A stretch of 64,000 nt of DNA from NCBI RefSeq assembly GCF_023206215.1, contig NZ_CP065800.1, positions 3,658,001 to 3,722,000 on the forward strand, written 5' to 3'. Both the position numbers and the translations under genes were made by a program. The notes under the pieces were generated by a model. That model had not been told where the DNA came from. It saw nothing but the letters and a program-made list of their open reading frames with translations, and ran no database searches. Position 1 is the first letter of the stretch, and the number at the start of each line of letters is the position of its first letter. Below are positions 23,528-33,014 of this stretch, piece after piece. This DNA is from Butyrivibrio fibrisolvens (GTDB lineage: Bacteria; Bacillota; Clostridia; Lachnospirales; Lachnospiraceae).

Positions 23528-25915
23528 TTATAGGATAATTGAATCATCAGAATCCATCAGTTCATCAAATTCCTTTTGATCAGCAAACTGGATCTCCCGA
23601 CCTAACACGCGCTGAATTACCACATTACCTTTTATAACAAGATCAGAATTACCTGTTTTAAATCCCTCATTCATATAATCAAAGCCAGTCAGGAATGCTT
23701 TAAGATCTTCAGCCAAATAGTCTGATACTCTCTTTTCCAATGCATCTCGATACATTCTTATCTGATCTATAACATCAATTGTTTTGGCTTCTGTAAGAAT
23801 GAGCTTAAGGTGAATAAGCTCTGCCTCTTTCTTCTCGTTCGATATCTCTTTGACTATAGCAAGAGCAGCTCTGCCAGCACCGACATAGTTGTATCTTGTA
23901 ACAAATGATCCAGCAAAAAGAACCCAGTTACCACATGATTCAATTCCGGCATGAAGCGCTGCATCTGCAGTGTCTGCAATGTTAAAAGTCATGCTTGCGA
24001 TCATCATCATTCTATCTACCGATCTGTTTCCAAATGGAACGACTCTGTTCCATCTGATATTAGCTATTCCATTGTCAGCATATTCGGTTGCAAGATGATT
24101 AATAAAAAAGCCTAATCTTACAACAATCTCATTTAAGGCAACTGGTATTACCTGTTTTCCAAGATTCTTGTATATAGATAGCTCATGTCGTAGGTCAAGT
24201 TTCTGATGTTCATAAAGATCATTAACAAAAGCAGGCAGCCCCGAGTCTTTAAGAATTGGAAGTCCCGATATTTCATATAGCAAGGAAACAAATATACCAG
24301 GTATTCCCATTCCTCCACCGGCAGTATTCTTCGAACCACCCATATCACTAACAAGATGGCCAAACCAGTTATCTGCACACTTAGCAATCTCTATGATCAG
24401 AGGCGTTGATGCAACAACATGAACAATGCCATGAAGCGCTTTAGGAACTTCCTGATCTGTTTCTTCCTCATATGTTTTTTCTGCCAAAGAAACAAGCCAG
24501 TTAAGTATTCCTGTTATAATAGCAGGAGAAAGAATTTCAACAATATCACCTACGTCTGTCTTTGCTAAAACAAAATGCCACTTACCCTCTTTATTAACAA
24601 ACGTTCCTATCCTTAGAAACTGAACTATTATAGCGGACATAAGTCCAAGCGGCGTAGGATGGTGTGCAAGATCAGCAAGATGGTGATTACTCGCAGAAAC
24701 TCCTATACCAGCACCCTTCCATACATTATCCTGTGCAACCTTAAAAGCCTTCTCCAGATCAACGATTGCATCTTTTAATCTGTCATTTTTAAATCCTCTC
24801 GCCTTTGCATATTTTTGAATAAATTCATTGACCTGCTTATGATTTAATCCAATTCCTTCTGGAGTTATACTACACTGCCCCACAAACAATGCATCAATAA
24901 TTCCTGAATAAATACCACTAATTACTGCAAATGCATAGTCTGTTCCATCTGCACGATTATTGTACTTTTCCAGCTTGTAATTAATCCTTTCCAGCTCTGT
25001 ATCAAGATTTATTCCTTCAGGAAGTGGCACCTCATTACTGTTTGTATCAGCAGCTGAAACAGTTATTTTGGCAGCCACTATTTCCTTTTCTTCAATTTCT
25101 TCTTCTGGAATATTATATGAACCATCAAGAATCTTATAAAATTCTTCAGATTCAGCCCATGTATGACTTTCGTATACTCTGGTAGCAAGTCTTGGATGGC
25201 TATTCCACTGATCCAACATCTGCTGAAAAGCCTTAGCAGATTTGGTTTCATCAATAAAATCCTTGAGATCAAGCGCCTGCTTAACAAACTCATGTCTGTT
25301 GATATCATCTCCGTATCCATTAATCTTAAGAAGACTGTCAATTAAAGCCTCATCACCGCCATCACATAATACAGCTGCCCTGTCAGCAGACAATTCACTA
25401 CATCTGTCCCAAAACAGCAATGCTCTTTCAAGATTTGGAGTAATCAGCTTTCTCACAGCAGGAAATAATCTAAGTGGGCTGTTATCTACCCCATTAACAA
25501 GATTTTCAGCCATCGAATGATATAGACTATGTTTACAAGCGATATGTCCACATTCATGGGCTATTATGCTTGATAGTTGCTGCGGATTAAGCTCATCAAC
25601 TAGCTTTGATGTAACAATCACAAAAGGCTTTGTAGTTCCACCTGTATAGGCATTCATATCCCCACTTTTTATATAATAGAACTCGGGAATATCAATACCT
25701 AATTTATCGCATATAGGCGGAAGCAGCTTATATACTTTCGGCATCTGCTTATCACCAAGTCTTACAAGTTCAGACATATTTTGAATTTTAGCCATTATCT
25801 CTGTATAATTGGCTGAATACGCCTCACACAGCTTTACGAACCTTGGAAATTTACTTAGTGCATCAAATGCGCACTTATCTAAATGATGCCTGTATGTATC
25901 AGCACTATATGACAT
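23528..25915 (-). CDS. Large M48-family zinc metalloprotease
   Basis: A 795-aa protein whose N-terminal part is a M48 (Ste24/HtpX-like) peptidase: HECGHIACKH (about residue 130) with two zinc ligands, and a later Glu in the SELSADRAAVL block (about 193) as the third. The remaining 550 residues are not recognised and contain several moderately hydrophobic stretches; no clear signal peptide is seen. Being in an operon with TerB-like and glycine-zipper genes, it could process a partner protein. Start at 25915. Confidence 0.8.
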   Translation of the reverse strand: MSYSADTYRHHLDKCAFDALSKFPRFVKLCEAYSANYTEIMAKIQNMSELVRLGDKQMPKVYKLLPPICDKLGIDIPEFYYIKSGDMNAYTGGTTKPFVIVTSKLVDELNPQQLSSIIAHECGHIACKHSLYHSMAENLVNGVDNSPLRLFPAVRKLITPNLERALLFWDRCSELSADRAAVLCDGGDEALIDSLLKINGYGDDINRHEFVKQALDLKDFIDETKSAKAFQQMLDQWNSHPRLATRVYESHTWAESEEFYKILDGSYNIPEEEIEEKEIVAAKITVSAADTNSNEVPLPEGINLDTELERINYKLEKYNNRADGTDYAFAVISGIYSGIIDALFVGQCSITPEGIGLNHKQVNEFIQKYAKARGFKNDRLKDAIVDLEKAFKVAQDNVWKGAGIGVSASNHHLADLAHHPTPLGLMSAIIVQFLRIGTFVNKEGKWHFVLAKTDVGDIVEILSPAIITGILNWLVSLAEKTYEEETDQEVPKALHGIVHVVASTPLIIEIAKCADNWFGHLVSDMGGSKNTAGGGMGIPGIFVSLLYEISGLPILKDSGLPAFVNDLYEHQKLDLRHELSIYKNLGKQVIPVALNEIVVRLGFFINHLATEYADNGIANIRWNRVVPFGNRSVDRMMMIASMTFNIADTADAALHAGIESCGNWVLFAGSFVTRYNYVGAGRAALAIVKEISNEKKEAELIHLKLILTEAKTIDVIDQIRMYRDALEKRVSDYLAEDLKAFLTGFDYMNEGFKTGNSDLVIKGNVVIQRVLGREIQFADQKEFDELMDSDDSIIL

Positions 25916-25942
25916 ATTACCCCTCCGTATCAGAGTTTAAAT

Positions 25943-26614
25943 CTATCTGACATCTTTAATAATGCATTTAGCTTCATTGACTGCAACGAATGTTAACGCA
26001 AGCAATAGACTTTTACTTTCATCGTTAAATCCAATCTGGTAGGCTGTCTTCGAAAAAAGATCCATTGGCTTTATCTTAAACTCTTTCTCTGACTCAAAGG
26101 AACTATCTCTAGCGTTTAGCCATACATCCCACAAATCTGAATGAACCTTTATTCTCTTACTTTTCCCAACTATAACAATCTCCACTGTTCCTACCTGCCG
26201 TTTTCCAATATATAAAATAAGATTCCGCGAATACTTCTTGTGAAATAAAAAGCCCGATTTATCAGGATTATCAAGTACCACGCTACCAATCACATTTTCA
26301 TCATAATCATAAAATAATATTCCATTGAAATTATCTGGGCAGCTTGTAAAGAATTCTATCTTATTATCTGCAGTTGAGAACACATAAGTTTTCGTATCTT
26401 CATCATTCTCATGACAAATAGCTAATAAATGGTTTTTATATTTGCTAAAAAAGGAAGTCAATTTAAATCTTTTATTGATCTTCTCCTCCTTTTTTTCAGA
26501 TTCTTCTTCCTTTTTTCGATCATGTTGATCTTTGGCTGCTATAATTGCGCTTGTTCCGAACAATACAAACGTATCTTTAGCAATTTTGACAGCTGCATCT
26601 CTTAGTATGCCCAT
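25943..26614 (-). CDS. Hypothetical protein, first gene of the M48/TerB operon
   Basis: A 223-aa protein with a weakly hydrophobic start, a highly charged Lys/Glu stretch (about residues 30-48), then a beta-rich domain with repeated short strands (YVFSTADNKIEFF, NVIGSVVLDN). The shape recalls scramblase/LURP-one-like barrels but no residue match was good enough to claim this. It has AGGAA before the start and is 27 nt upstream of the M48 gene. Confidence 0.6.
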   Translation of the reverse strand: MGILRDAAVKIAKDTFVLFGTSAIIAAKDQHDRKKEEESEKKEEKINKRFKLTSFFSKYKNHLLAICHENDEDTKTYVFSTADNKIEFFTSCPDNFNGILFYDYDENVIGSVVLDNPDKSGFLFHKKYSRNLILYIGKRQVGTVEIVIVGKSKRIKVHSDLWDVWLNARDSSFESEKEFKIKPMDLFSKTAYQIGFNDESKSLLLALTFVAVNEAKCIIKDVR

Positions 26615-26978
26615 ACTCTAATTCCTCATTCGATAATATACGAGTGATGCCACAATTTTGTAATTATCAGATATGAAATATCCATGCAAAGTATTCAAAA
26701 TAAAATAATACTTATGAAAACTTTTATTTACACTCAAAATGTCTTTTGTATTTATTTCTTATACTTCTTTTGCTGTAATCATATGAAATCCTCATTGTTT
26801 GTACATCAGAAAATCATGAGGTATTTTTCTTCGTCTTCTTTTATGGTCATGTTCTTCCTCGTAAGTTTATCTGTAAATGCAAAATGGAGGAGCTATCGCT
26901 CCTCCGTATATAATTATAGCATTTTTTAGTTAATTGCGTTGATTAATTTACACTTTATCATCATCTAATTACTCATTC
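26615..26978. other. Intergenic region before the M48 operon
   Basis: No intact gene. On the minus strand two very short frames each have GAGG 6-7 nt before an ATG: one of 14 codons (26806-26850) and one of 7 codons (26759-26782, starting MITAKEV). They could be leader peptides or debris. The nuclease terminator lies at 26880-26905. The remaining sequence is AT-rich and contains no repeat I could see. Confidence 0.45.
26880..26905 (-). terminator. Terminator of the secreted nuclease gene
   Basis: A perfect 8-bp GC-rich stem (ggaggagc / gctcctcc) with a 4-nt loop, followed on the minus strand by a short T-rich run. It lies 74 nt past the nuclease stop. Confidence 0.7.
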
Positions 26979-27902
26979 TCATGGATTGCACCGCTTACAA
27001 GGATCATACCCAAGATTTACAAGCTCATCTCTCGTTCCTTCATAATACATTTTGTTCTTTTCCTTCATATCGCTGACACTGCTGCATGTAGGATAGTGGA
27101 ATTTCTTAGTATTTGTATTAACAACGTAGCTATACTGCTGCGTGGTCTGGTCTGTAGTGCTTCTGGTTACATCTTCTTCTGTCACATCATTTGGTATAAG
27201 AACATATCCGTCTATAGCGCTGTTGCTGCCGTCTGCGTAATTGATATTAACTCCCGGCTGTACGTTGTAGCAGAATACGTTGAAGCAGATTCCCTGTCCT
27301 GAATCTTCTACGGAGTAGCTTTCAATCTGAACTCCTGTACACAGGAGGTTATTGCCTTCAAATACAGGTGTAACCCTGTACATTACGTGATTACCGGTTG
27401 ATTCTATGTAATTCGCAACCATGTTTTCATATGGAAGCATACCATCAACGTTCATGTACCTTGTGCCTGTGACAAGGTTGTTCTCATTAGCATTCTCGCC
27501 TGTGAGCTGGTAGCCTATAAGATGGCATCTATTGTAGAGATATGGCGGATCTGAGTCAACGAGTCCTGGGTACTTGTTCTGATTCCAACCTGTAGGCTTT
27601 ACAGTTCCGATTGATCCGCGGGGCTCTGTAGGCATGAGGTCCTGACCTATGCATGCTACAGCTGTTGTACATCTTCCAAGGCTATCAAGTGCTCCATACT
27701 GTTCGTATGATACTGTGGTGATATCGGATGCTGCGAAGGTTGGTATATTGCCGTTTAGGACTACTGATGCACTTCCTGTATAAGCCGGTATGTCGCTCTT
27801 GGCATGGGCTTTGGTAAGTGTTAATCCCGGCAGGCTACTTATCAGTCCTATAATAATGAGCATCGCCAATATTCTGTTTATCTTGAAGTTTGCTATTCTC
27901 AT
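26979..27902 (-). CDS. Secreted DNA/RNA non-specific endonuclease (EndA-like) with C-terminal Cys domain
   Basis: A 307-aa exported nuclease. A signal peptide covers about residues 1-36 (hydrophobic run, then HAKS). The betabetaalpha-metal nuclease core has YNRCHLIGYQLTG (catalytic His, about residue 155) and ENNLVTGTRYMN. The C-terminal about 50 residues (KKFHYPTCSSV to YDPCKRCNP) form a small domain with one His and three Cys, found at the end of several secreted nucleases. The ATG at 27902 has GAGG about 9 nt upstream. Expression is predicted to depend on a c-di-GMP riboswitch located upstream. Confidence 0.85.
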   Translation of the reverse strand: MRIANFKINRILAMLIIIGLISSLPGLTLTKAHAKSDIPAYTGSASVVLNGNIPTFAASDITTVSYEQYGALDSLGRCTTAVACIGQDLMPTEPRGSIGTVKPTGWNQNKYPGLVDSDPPYLYNRCHLIGYQLTGENANENNLVTGTRYMNVDGMLPYENMVANYIESTGNHVMYRVTPVFEGNNLLCTGVQIESYSVEDSGQGICFNVFCYNVQPGVNINYADGSNSAIDGYVLIPNDVTEEDVTRSTTDQTTQQYSYVVNTNTKKFHYPTCSSVSDMKEKNKMYYEGTRDELVNLGYDPCKRCNP

Positions 27903-27936
27903 GTATTTATCCTCTATCTCTTTTCCCAAAAGGTAA

Positions 27937-27965
27937 TAAAAAAGGCACTGCACAGCTGCAATGCC
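27937..27965 (-). terminator. Riboswitch-controlled intrinsic terminator
   Basis: On the minus strand, ggcattgca and tgcagtgcc pair with a 4-nt loop and are followed by six T's. It sits between the c-di-GMP aptamer and the nuclease start codon, where an expression platform is expected. Confidence 0.85.
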
Positions 27966-27975
27966 CATTACTCGT

Positions 27976-28047
27976 GTTACATGCAACTGGCTGACTCTGA
28001 GAGTCCCTATAGCTTTGTGTCACCAGATCGCTCTGGCTTTACCGTAA
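27976..28047 (-). promoter_or_regulatory. Cyclic di-GMP class I riboswitch (GEMM) aptamer
   Basis: The RNA on the minus strand contains the GEMM layout: P1-like ends (ttac / gtaa), AAAGCCAGA with a GNRA loop (ccaga-gcga-tctgg), the hallmark gacacaaagc (consensus gacGcaaagc), then a second stem (gggactc...gagtcagcc) and a return to the closing arm. Order, spacing and loop type fit the class I aptamer. The promoter lies upstream and a terminator lies downstream. One A-for-G difference in the core means that c-di-GMP binding should be tested, and cGAMP recognition by a GEMM-Ib variant cannot be excluded. Confidence 0.72.
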
Positions 28048-28075
28048 ATATGTAATCGTTATTTAGTTAAACTCA

Positions 28076-28104
28076 AGTATAATTATTTCCTTCTGTCATG
28101 TCAA
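28076..28104 (-). promoter_or_regulatory. Sigma-A promoter of the nuclease transcript
   Basis: On the minus strand, a perfect -35 box TTGACA (28099-28104) and -10 TATACT (28076-28081) are 17 nt apart. Transcription would begin about 20 nt before the riboswitch aptamer. Confidence 0.8.
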
Positions 28105-28122
28105 TATGTTCATGGCGCTTCC

Positions 28123-30111
28123 TCAGCCAAACATCGGAACATCCTCAAAGTCACCTACTGTATACTCGCCGCATATAACGCCATCTTCTATATTGAATCT
28201 GACGCCTACTCCATCATCGGTGATAAGATCGACATATGTCTCTCCGTCTGTTTTGTACAGTGTAAGGTTTGATCCTGCAGGAATAGTTTTTTCGGTCCAA
28301 TAATACTCACTGTCAATATCGTCAGATGAATCTAAAGTCATCTCCTTTTTGGTCACGATAGTCTCACCTGTTTGTCCAACAGGATTGCCGGGATTGATAG
28401 AATCTATGCCTACGTAGTACTCAAACTTATCAACGCTAACAGGCATGCCGTCAAATCCAACTGTAAAAGTCTTCTTAACTACAGACCTGCCAAAGATATC
28501 CTCAGCTTTAAGAAGTACAAAACTGTTTGCATCTGTGATGTCATTATAGAACAAAGAGTAATCTTCATATATGCGTGGTTCGCTTATCTTGGTATTGTTC
28601 AGATCAAATACATACAATGTGTCGCTGTTACCCTCGTCTAATATGTTTATGTACAGATAGCTCTTTCCATTTGCTTTTTCTATTAAAAACATGTTTTCAG
28701 TATTACATAATATTTTTTTCTGGTACTGGGAGTCGCCATTTGAAAGAATGAATTCTTTATAATACTCCTCGGGTACATTTACCGAAAGTTCAAATTCCTC
28801 TCCGCCTACAGTAAAACTGTTTTCCTCTCCTTCAAGCTTTGTAACCTTCCAGCTAGGTGCTGTCAGTTCATCATTGAGCTCTATCAGGTTTTCATCGCCG
28901 CTAAGACCATCTATCTCATCTCCGGTTCCTTTGACCAGATCACTGATCCTGTCTACGATCTCGTCCTGTGTCAGGTCTTCACCTGTGTAGCACTCATACT
29001 CTGTTTTGCCTTCATAATCTTCAGACCAATCATCAAGTTCATCATCTGAAGGCACTCCGTCTCCATCTTTATCCTCATAGTTATAGTATTTCTCTGAATA
29101 TGCCACCGAGACTTTGTAGTTTTCATCCATCTTCATGTAATAGGTATATAGAATTGCTCCAGCATAATCTGTATTATAATTTACTGCAAGACCTGCTTTA
29201 GGATAGTAGTCGTAACCACCGTTACCGCCTGCGCCGTAGCCCCAGTCATCTATGGAAAGTATTAGTTTTCCATCTGCGAAGGTATACATGCTGACACTGT
29301 AGCCCGGATAATCGATCACAAGCTCCGGAACGTCATCATCATCAAAGTATATGAGTTTATACTCATAATCTGCATAGTCATGGCCGAAGCAGTATCTGCT
29401 GGCGATCATCTCATATGCTTCCTGATATGAGTCGAACTGTCCATCGGGATGTCCATCTGTCAGAAAAGCTATAGTTGCAGCTGCTGAAAAGTCACTTCCA
29501 AAATAGTCCTCAATAGCTTCAGGTTTATTAAAAGTATTATAGTTATAACTATCACTATAATCCTCATACTCTCCGGTACAGATCTGGATCATCTCTCCTT
29601 CCTGAGTATCTCCGACTACAACTACATCTGAGATACCATCAAAATTGATGTCGCATATTCCAACTTCACTAATCTCATCATAATATGTATCATCTTCCTT
29701 TGGAGAGTGATAACGGGAATAATACACCTGTGCAAGTTCTGTATCGTCCTGCATTATCTTGAATGAAGACCACTTGCCTGCGTCCTTATCGATAAGCGGT
29801 ATGAGTTCAACTTCGCCAAATGGCTCCATGGTTACTTTCATGGAGTTTTCATCAAATGCTACTACCTGATACCCATCGCCTGAATAAGATTCTTCTGCCT
29901 CATCTGTCTCTTCGGAAGTCTCATCTTCCTCTTCATCAGTCTGTTCTGTTTTTTTATCAGATGGATCATCTGATGACTTGCTATCCTCTTCACCTGCTGC
30001 ATTCTCTTTGCTTGCTTCCTCAGTAGAATCGTCATTCATCGACAGATCCGTATTGACGCATCCTGTAAGTGTGAGCGCGAGGATACATGCTACTACTATT
30101 TTTCTTTTCAT
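28123..30111 (-). CDS. Large acidic lipoprotein with calcium-type loops
   Basis: A 662-aa surface lipoprotein with lipobox LTGC at about residue 18, then an acidic Ser/Glu/Asp-rich linker to about residue 75. The mature body holds repeated acidic loops, such as DINFDGISDVVVVGD and DKDGDGVPSDDELDD, the last of which is a textbook Ca2+-binding sequence like those in dockerin or EF-hand repeats. No enzyme motif is seen. The ATG at 30111 is preferred to a GTG at 30120. GGAGG precedes it by 12 nt. Confidence 0.68.
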   Translation of the reverse strand: MKRKIVVACILALTLTGCVNTDLSMNDDSTEEASKENAAGEEDSKSSDDPSDKKTEQTDEEEDETSEETDEAEESYSGDGYQVVAFDENSMKVTMEPFGEVELIPLIDKDAGKWSSFKIMQDDTELAQVYYSRYHSPKEDDTYYDEISEVGICDINFDGISDVVVVGDTQEGEMIQICTGEYEDYSDSYNYNTFNKPEAIEDYFGSDFSAAATIAFLTDGHPDGQFDSYQEAYEMIASRYCFGHDYADYEYKLIYFDDDDVPELVIDYPGYSVSMYTFADGKLILSIDDWGYGAGGNGGYDYYPKAGLAVNYNTDYAGAILYTYYMKMDENYKVSVAYSEKYYNYEDKDGDGVPSDDELDDWSEDYEGKTEYECYTGEDLTQDEIVDRISDLVKGTGDEIDGLSGDENLIELNDELTAPSWKVTKLEGEENSFTVGGEEFELSVNVPEEYYKEFILSNGDSQYQKKILCNTENMFLIEKANGKSYLYINILDEGNSDTLYVFDLNNTKISEPRIYEDYSLFYNDITDANSFVLLKAEDIFGRSVVKKTFTVGFDGMPVSVDKFEYYVGIDSINPGNPVGQTGETIVTKKEMTLDSSDDIDSEYYWTEKTIPAGSNLTLYKTDGETYVDLITDDGVGVRFNIEDGVICGEYTVGDFEDVPMFG

Positions 30112-30302
30112 ACTTGTCACTGACCTCCATTAAAACGCATATATGAATGATACCACGGGATGGGGATATATTTGCATGTTTTCTGATGAAAGGTGGGTTT
30201 TAGGGGATGGATGTCAGCCATGATCGTTTTTTCTAGTGAGAAGGGCCGGAACCTGATCCGGAACCCAAAAGATAATAACCTAAAAATGAAACAAGTCTAC
30301 AA

Positions 30303-30332
30303 CAAAAAAGCGCAGTGAACCTGCGCCTTTTC
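30303..30332 (-). terminator. Terminator of the 221-aa membrane protein gene
   Basis: gcgcag (30310-30315) pairs with ctgcgc (30321-30326); A and T tracts on both sides let it work in both directions. It lies about 20 nt past the stop of the gene at 30350. Confidence 0.7.
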
Positions 30333-30349
30333 TATTCCATACGGTCAGT

Positions 30350-31015
30350 TCATACTTCACTTCTAAGTCTTTTATTGTATTCGTCTAATGCTTTCGATGT
30401 CTGATAGATATAGACGATTTTCATAATGCTTACAATGAAGATTACTATTACTGCACCTATGATCAGAAGCATACCAACAACATACGCTAGAATAATGCTA
30501 CACAGCATAGCGATCAAAGAACCTATATACAACTTCCATAACCGTAGCCACATTTCTGATAATTCGTCATCCACTCCTTCAAGTACGTTAGAATGACCGG
30601 TGAATTCACTATAATTACCAATAAGCTCCGCTATTAAGGAAACCAGCGAGATAATAAATCCAAAGGCTATAAAATCAACATCTTCAGAAGCCCCCGATGC
30701 AGCAATCTGGATAAGCTTAATAGCATCTGCTGCTGAAGTTACTAGAAAACAATAGCCTGCTATACGGTATTTTTCTTCCTTAGACGAGATTTTTAAAAGA
30801 ATGAGTCCATAGGCAATGGATACTATAAAACTTATAATATTGCCTACAATTAAAAGATCTTGAGAAGTTATGATTATTTCACTACTAAGTATGGATGCAA
30901 TAGTATTCAGTATGAATAGCCCAAATAGGATCATGAGCCAACTGCTTAGAAAATGTGCACTCTCTGGTGATAATCCTTCTCCCCTGTATCTTTCTTCATA
31001 AATTGTTTCTATCAT
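30350..31015 (-). CDS. Hypothetical multi-pass membrane protein
   Basis: A 221-aa protein with an acidic N-terminal tail (MIETIYEERYRGEG) and about six predicted membrane helices with mixed aromatic content. It ends with a charged cytosolic tail (SKALDEYNKRLRSEV). No known domain. Transcription starts from a well-formed promoter with an inverted repeat just after the -10 box, so it is probably regulated. Confidence 0.65.
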   Translation of the reverse strand: MIETIYEERYRGEGLSPESAHFLSSWLMILFGLFILNTIASILSSEIIITSQDLLIVGNIISFIVSIAYGLILLKISSKEEKYRIAGYCFLVTSAADAIKLIQIAASGASEDVDFIAFGFIISLVSLIAELIGNYSEFTGHSNVLEGVDDELSEMWLRLWKLYIGSLIAMLCSIILAYVVGMLLIIGAVIVIFIVSIMKIVYIYQTSKALDEYNKRLRSEV

Positions 31016-31048
31016 ATTTAATTTTCTCCCCGATTTAAAATCTTTTTA

Positions 31049-31107
31049 CGCGTCAAAATTATTGATACGCGCCAACGTATTATACAAAAATTTTAAGTTT
31101 TACACAA
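31049..31107 (-). promoter_or_regulatory. Promoter with inverted-repeat operator before the membrane protein
   Basis: On the minus strand, -35 TTGTGT (31102-31107) and -10 TATAAT (31079-31084) are 17 nt apart. An inverted repeat cgcgtcaa / ttgatacgcg (31049-31071) covers the likely start of transcription, a common repressor position. Confidence 0.6.
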
Positions 31108-31192
31108 TGTATGGACGTATCTGCATCTCACACTGTCGTGGACATTATGGAGATAAATAATAAATGCTTATAACAAGCTTTCCATATGTTAG

Positions 31193-31648
31193 TTAGTTCT
31201 TTTCCCACCAATAAGCCGGATCTGAGAAATTCTCAGAAAGCCATCCTTCATAGTCATCTACTTCTTCGCCATCGATTGTGAATACACCGTCATGATACTC
31301 GGCAATGTATTCTTCTGTATAGGATTCTGTAGAGATTGTCGCTCTCATGTAATAGGAATCGCCTGCTCCGCCGCTTCCCCTATATGTTCCATCATTCTGA
31401 AGTTCTTCGAAACACCTTGTAGTAGTCATATTTCCATAGTACTTACCGTCAATGTGCGACAGGATCAGATATACGCCTGCATTAGTTCCAAGATCAAGGA
31501 TAAGTTCCTTGCCATTTTGACCATCAAGATCTACATATGTAACTCGCTTTATCTCAGGTTCGCCAGCTTCTGATATGCTTTCGCAGAACTTGACAAAAGG
31601 GTGTTTTGAGACGATGAATGGGTTATGTTTATCTGTTATAGCTAAAAC
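31193..31648 (-). pseudogene. N-terminally truncated secreted/lipoprotein-like gene
   Basis: An open stretch of 151 codons with no ATG near its upper end; an in-frame stop lies just upstream at 31649. Its sequence (FVKFCESISEAGEPEIKRV, then a strand-rich YVDLDGQ...LILSHIDGKYYG) has the look of Lachnospiraceae surface proteins. An internal ATG at 31429 would give a 78-aa product. The gene start and signal peptide appear lost. Confidence 0.5.
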
Positions 31649-31735
31649 TTATAACTAATATATATTATTTTATTGTAGTCAAATCCCAGTGTTGGTGCGA
31701 TAATAAGTCTTAAATTCGGGCAGGAGGAAACTATT

Positions 31736-32875
31736 ATGAAAAAAATAATATCACTAGTTCTTACAGGCACTATAGCTGCGGCTGCGCTCACAGGATGCGG
31801 AAACGAGTCCAACGAGAGTGATGTAAAAGCTGCTAGTACTCAAAGTAGCTCTGATGTTGTTGCAAACGAAGCAGACAGCTCAGCGTCAGTCGAAGAGGCT
31901 TCAGATCTTCCTCAGTGGAAGTATGGAAAGTTTACTGCCAGTGTAGTTGATGGTCAGATTGATCTTTCAGGTCTTGGTGTTGTGATCGAGGTTCCTGAAG
32001 AGCTCAAGGACAAGGCTGACAGTATTGGTATCAGAGGTTCTGTAACTGATGAGTTTGGATATGCAAGTATTTACTGGATCAATCCGGATGACCCTGATAA
32101 CACAGGATATGAGATTGTTGATCTCGAAGCAGATGTCAATCCTGTAAATGTTGAGGATCTTGTCTATGAGGACTATGGCATCACTACAGACGTTGTTGCT
32201 GATCTTGGCAGCAATGGAGGATTTAACTACTATGCTTATAGAGAAGATACCTGGTATGAAGGTGATTCATCATACTTTGATGAAAACGTTCTGGCTGATC
32301 TTGATGAAGACAGAAAAGCTGAGTACATTGAGTTTTTATCATATTCATCAGAGCTGATCGATAATATCACTTTTGTTGATTTCCTTATTCCAGAAGCTCT
32401 TGGAGCAGATGACTTCGACAACGAAGCTCTTCTTAATTTTGAATTAACAGATCTTGATGGCAACACTGTTAAATCCGGCGATTATATTTCTTCCAACAAG
32501 GTAACAATGATCAACTTTTGGGGCACTTTCTGCGGACCTTGCATCAATGAGATGCCTTATCTTGCTGAGATTGAACAGGAATACAAGGATCAGGGCTTTG
32601 AGATCGTTGGTATGACCTGCGATGTATATGATTCAGAAGGCAACTATCAGGAAGATATCGTTCTTGATGCTCTGGATATCATTGAAGATACAGGTGTTGA
32701 GTATCCTATTCTCATCGCAAGTGTTGAGCTCAGAACTTATGCTCAGCTTACAGCATATCCTACTACATTCTTTGTTGATTCCGAAGGACGTCTTCTTACA
32801 AGTCCTATTGTTGGTTCTCACAGTAAGGAAGAGTGGGAAGCTTACATCGAGGAAGCTCTGGCAGCTGTAAACTAA
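31736..32875 (+). CDS. TlpA/ResA-like thioredoxin-fold lipoprotein
   Basis: A 379-aa lipoprotein with lipobox LTGC (about residue 20), a Ser/Asp linker, a central unassigned domain, and a C-terminal thioredoxin-like domain (from about residue 245). The active-site sequence WGTFCGPCINEMP contains CxxC and the cis-Pro loop is AYPTTFF. It probably reduces disulfides or maintains a redox protein outside the cell. AGGAGGAAA precedes the start. It is followed by a CXXC peptide and a NapH-like iron-sulfur protein that may pass electrons to it across the membrane. Confidence 0.85.
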   Translation: MKKIISLVLTGTIAAAALTGCGNESNESDVKAASTQSSSDVVANEADSSASVEEASDLPQWKYGKFTASVVDGQIDLSGLGVVIEVPEELKDKADSIGIRGSVTDEFGYASIYWINPDDPDNTGYEIVDLEADVNPVNVEDLVYEDYGITTDVVADLGSNGGFNYYAYREDTWYEGDSSYFDENVLADLDEDRKAEYIEFLSYSSELIDNITFVDFLIPEALGADDFDNEALLNFELTDLDGNTVKSGDYISSNKVTMINFWGTFCGPCINEMPYLAEIEQEYKDQGFEIVGMTCDVYDSEGNYQEDIVLDALDIIEDTGVEYPILIASVELRTYAQLTAYPTTFFVDSEGRLLTSPIVGSHSKEEWEAYIEEALAAVN

Positions 32876-33014
32876 TTGTAATAAAATAATAGAATCATAA
32901 AATAAAACCGGCAGCAACTAATTGTCCATTACTTTTTTATTCTTGAACACTTCAATCAAGAATATATAGGAGTGGGAAAAAATTAGTTGCTGCTTGTGTG
33001 CGTTGGAGATTTAC

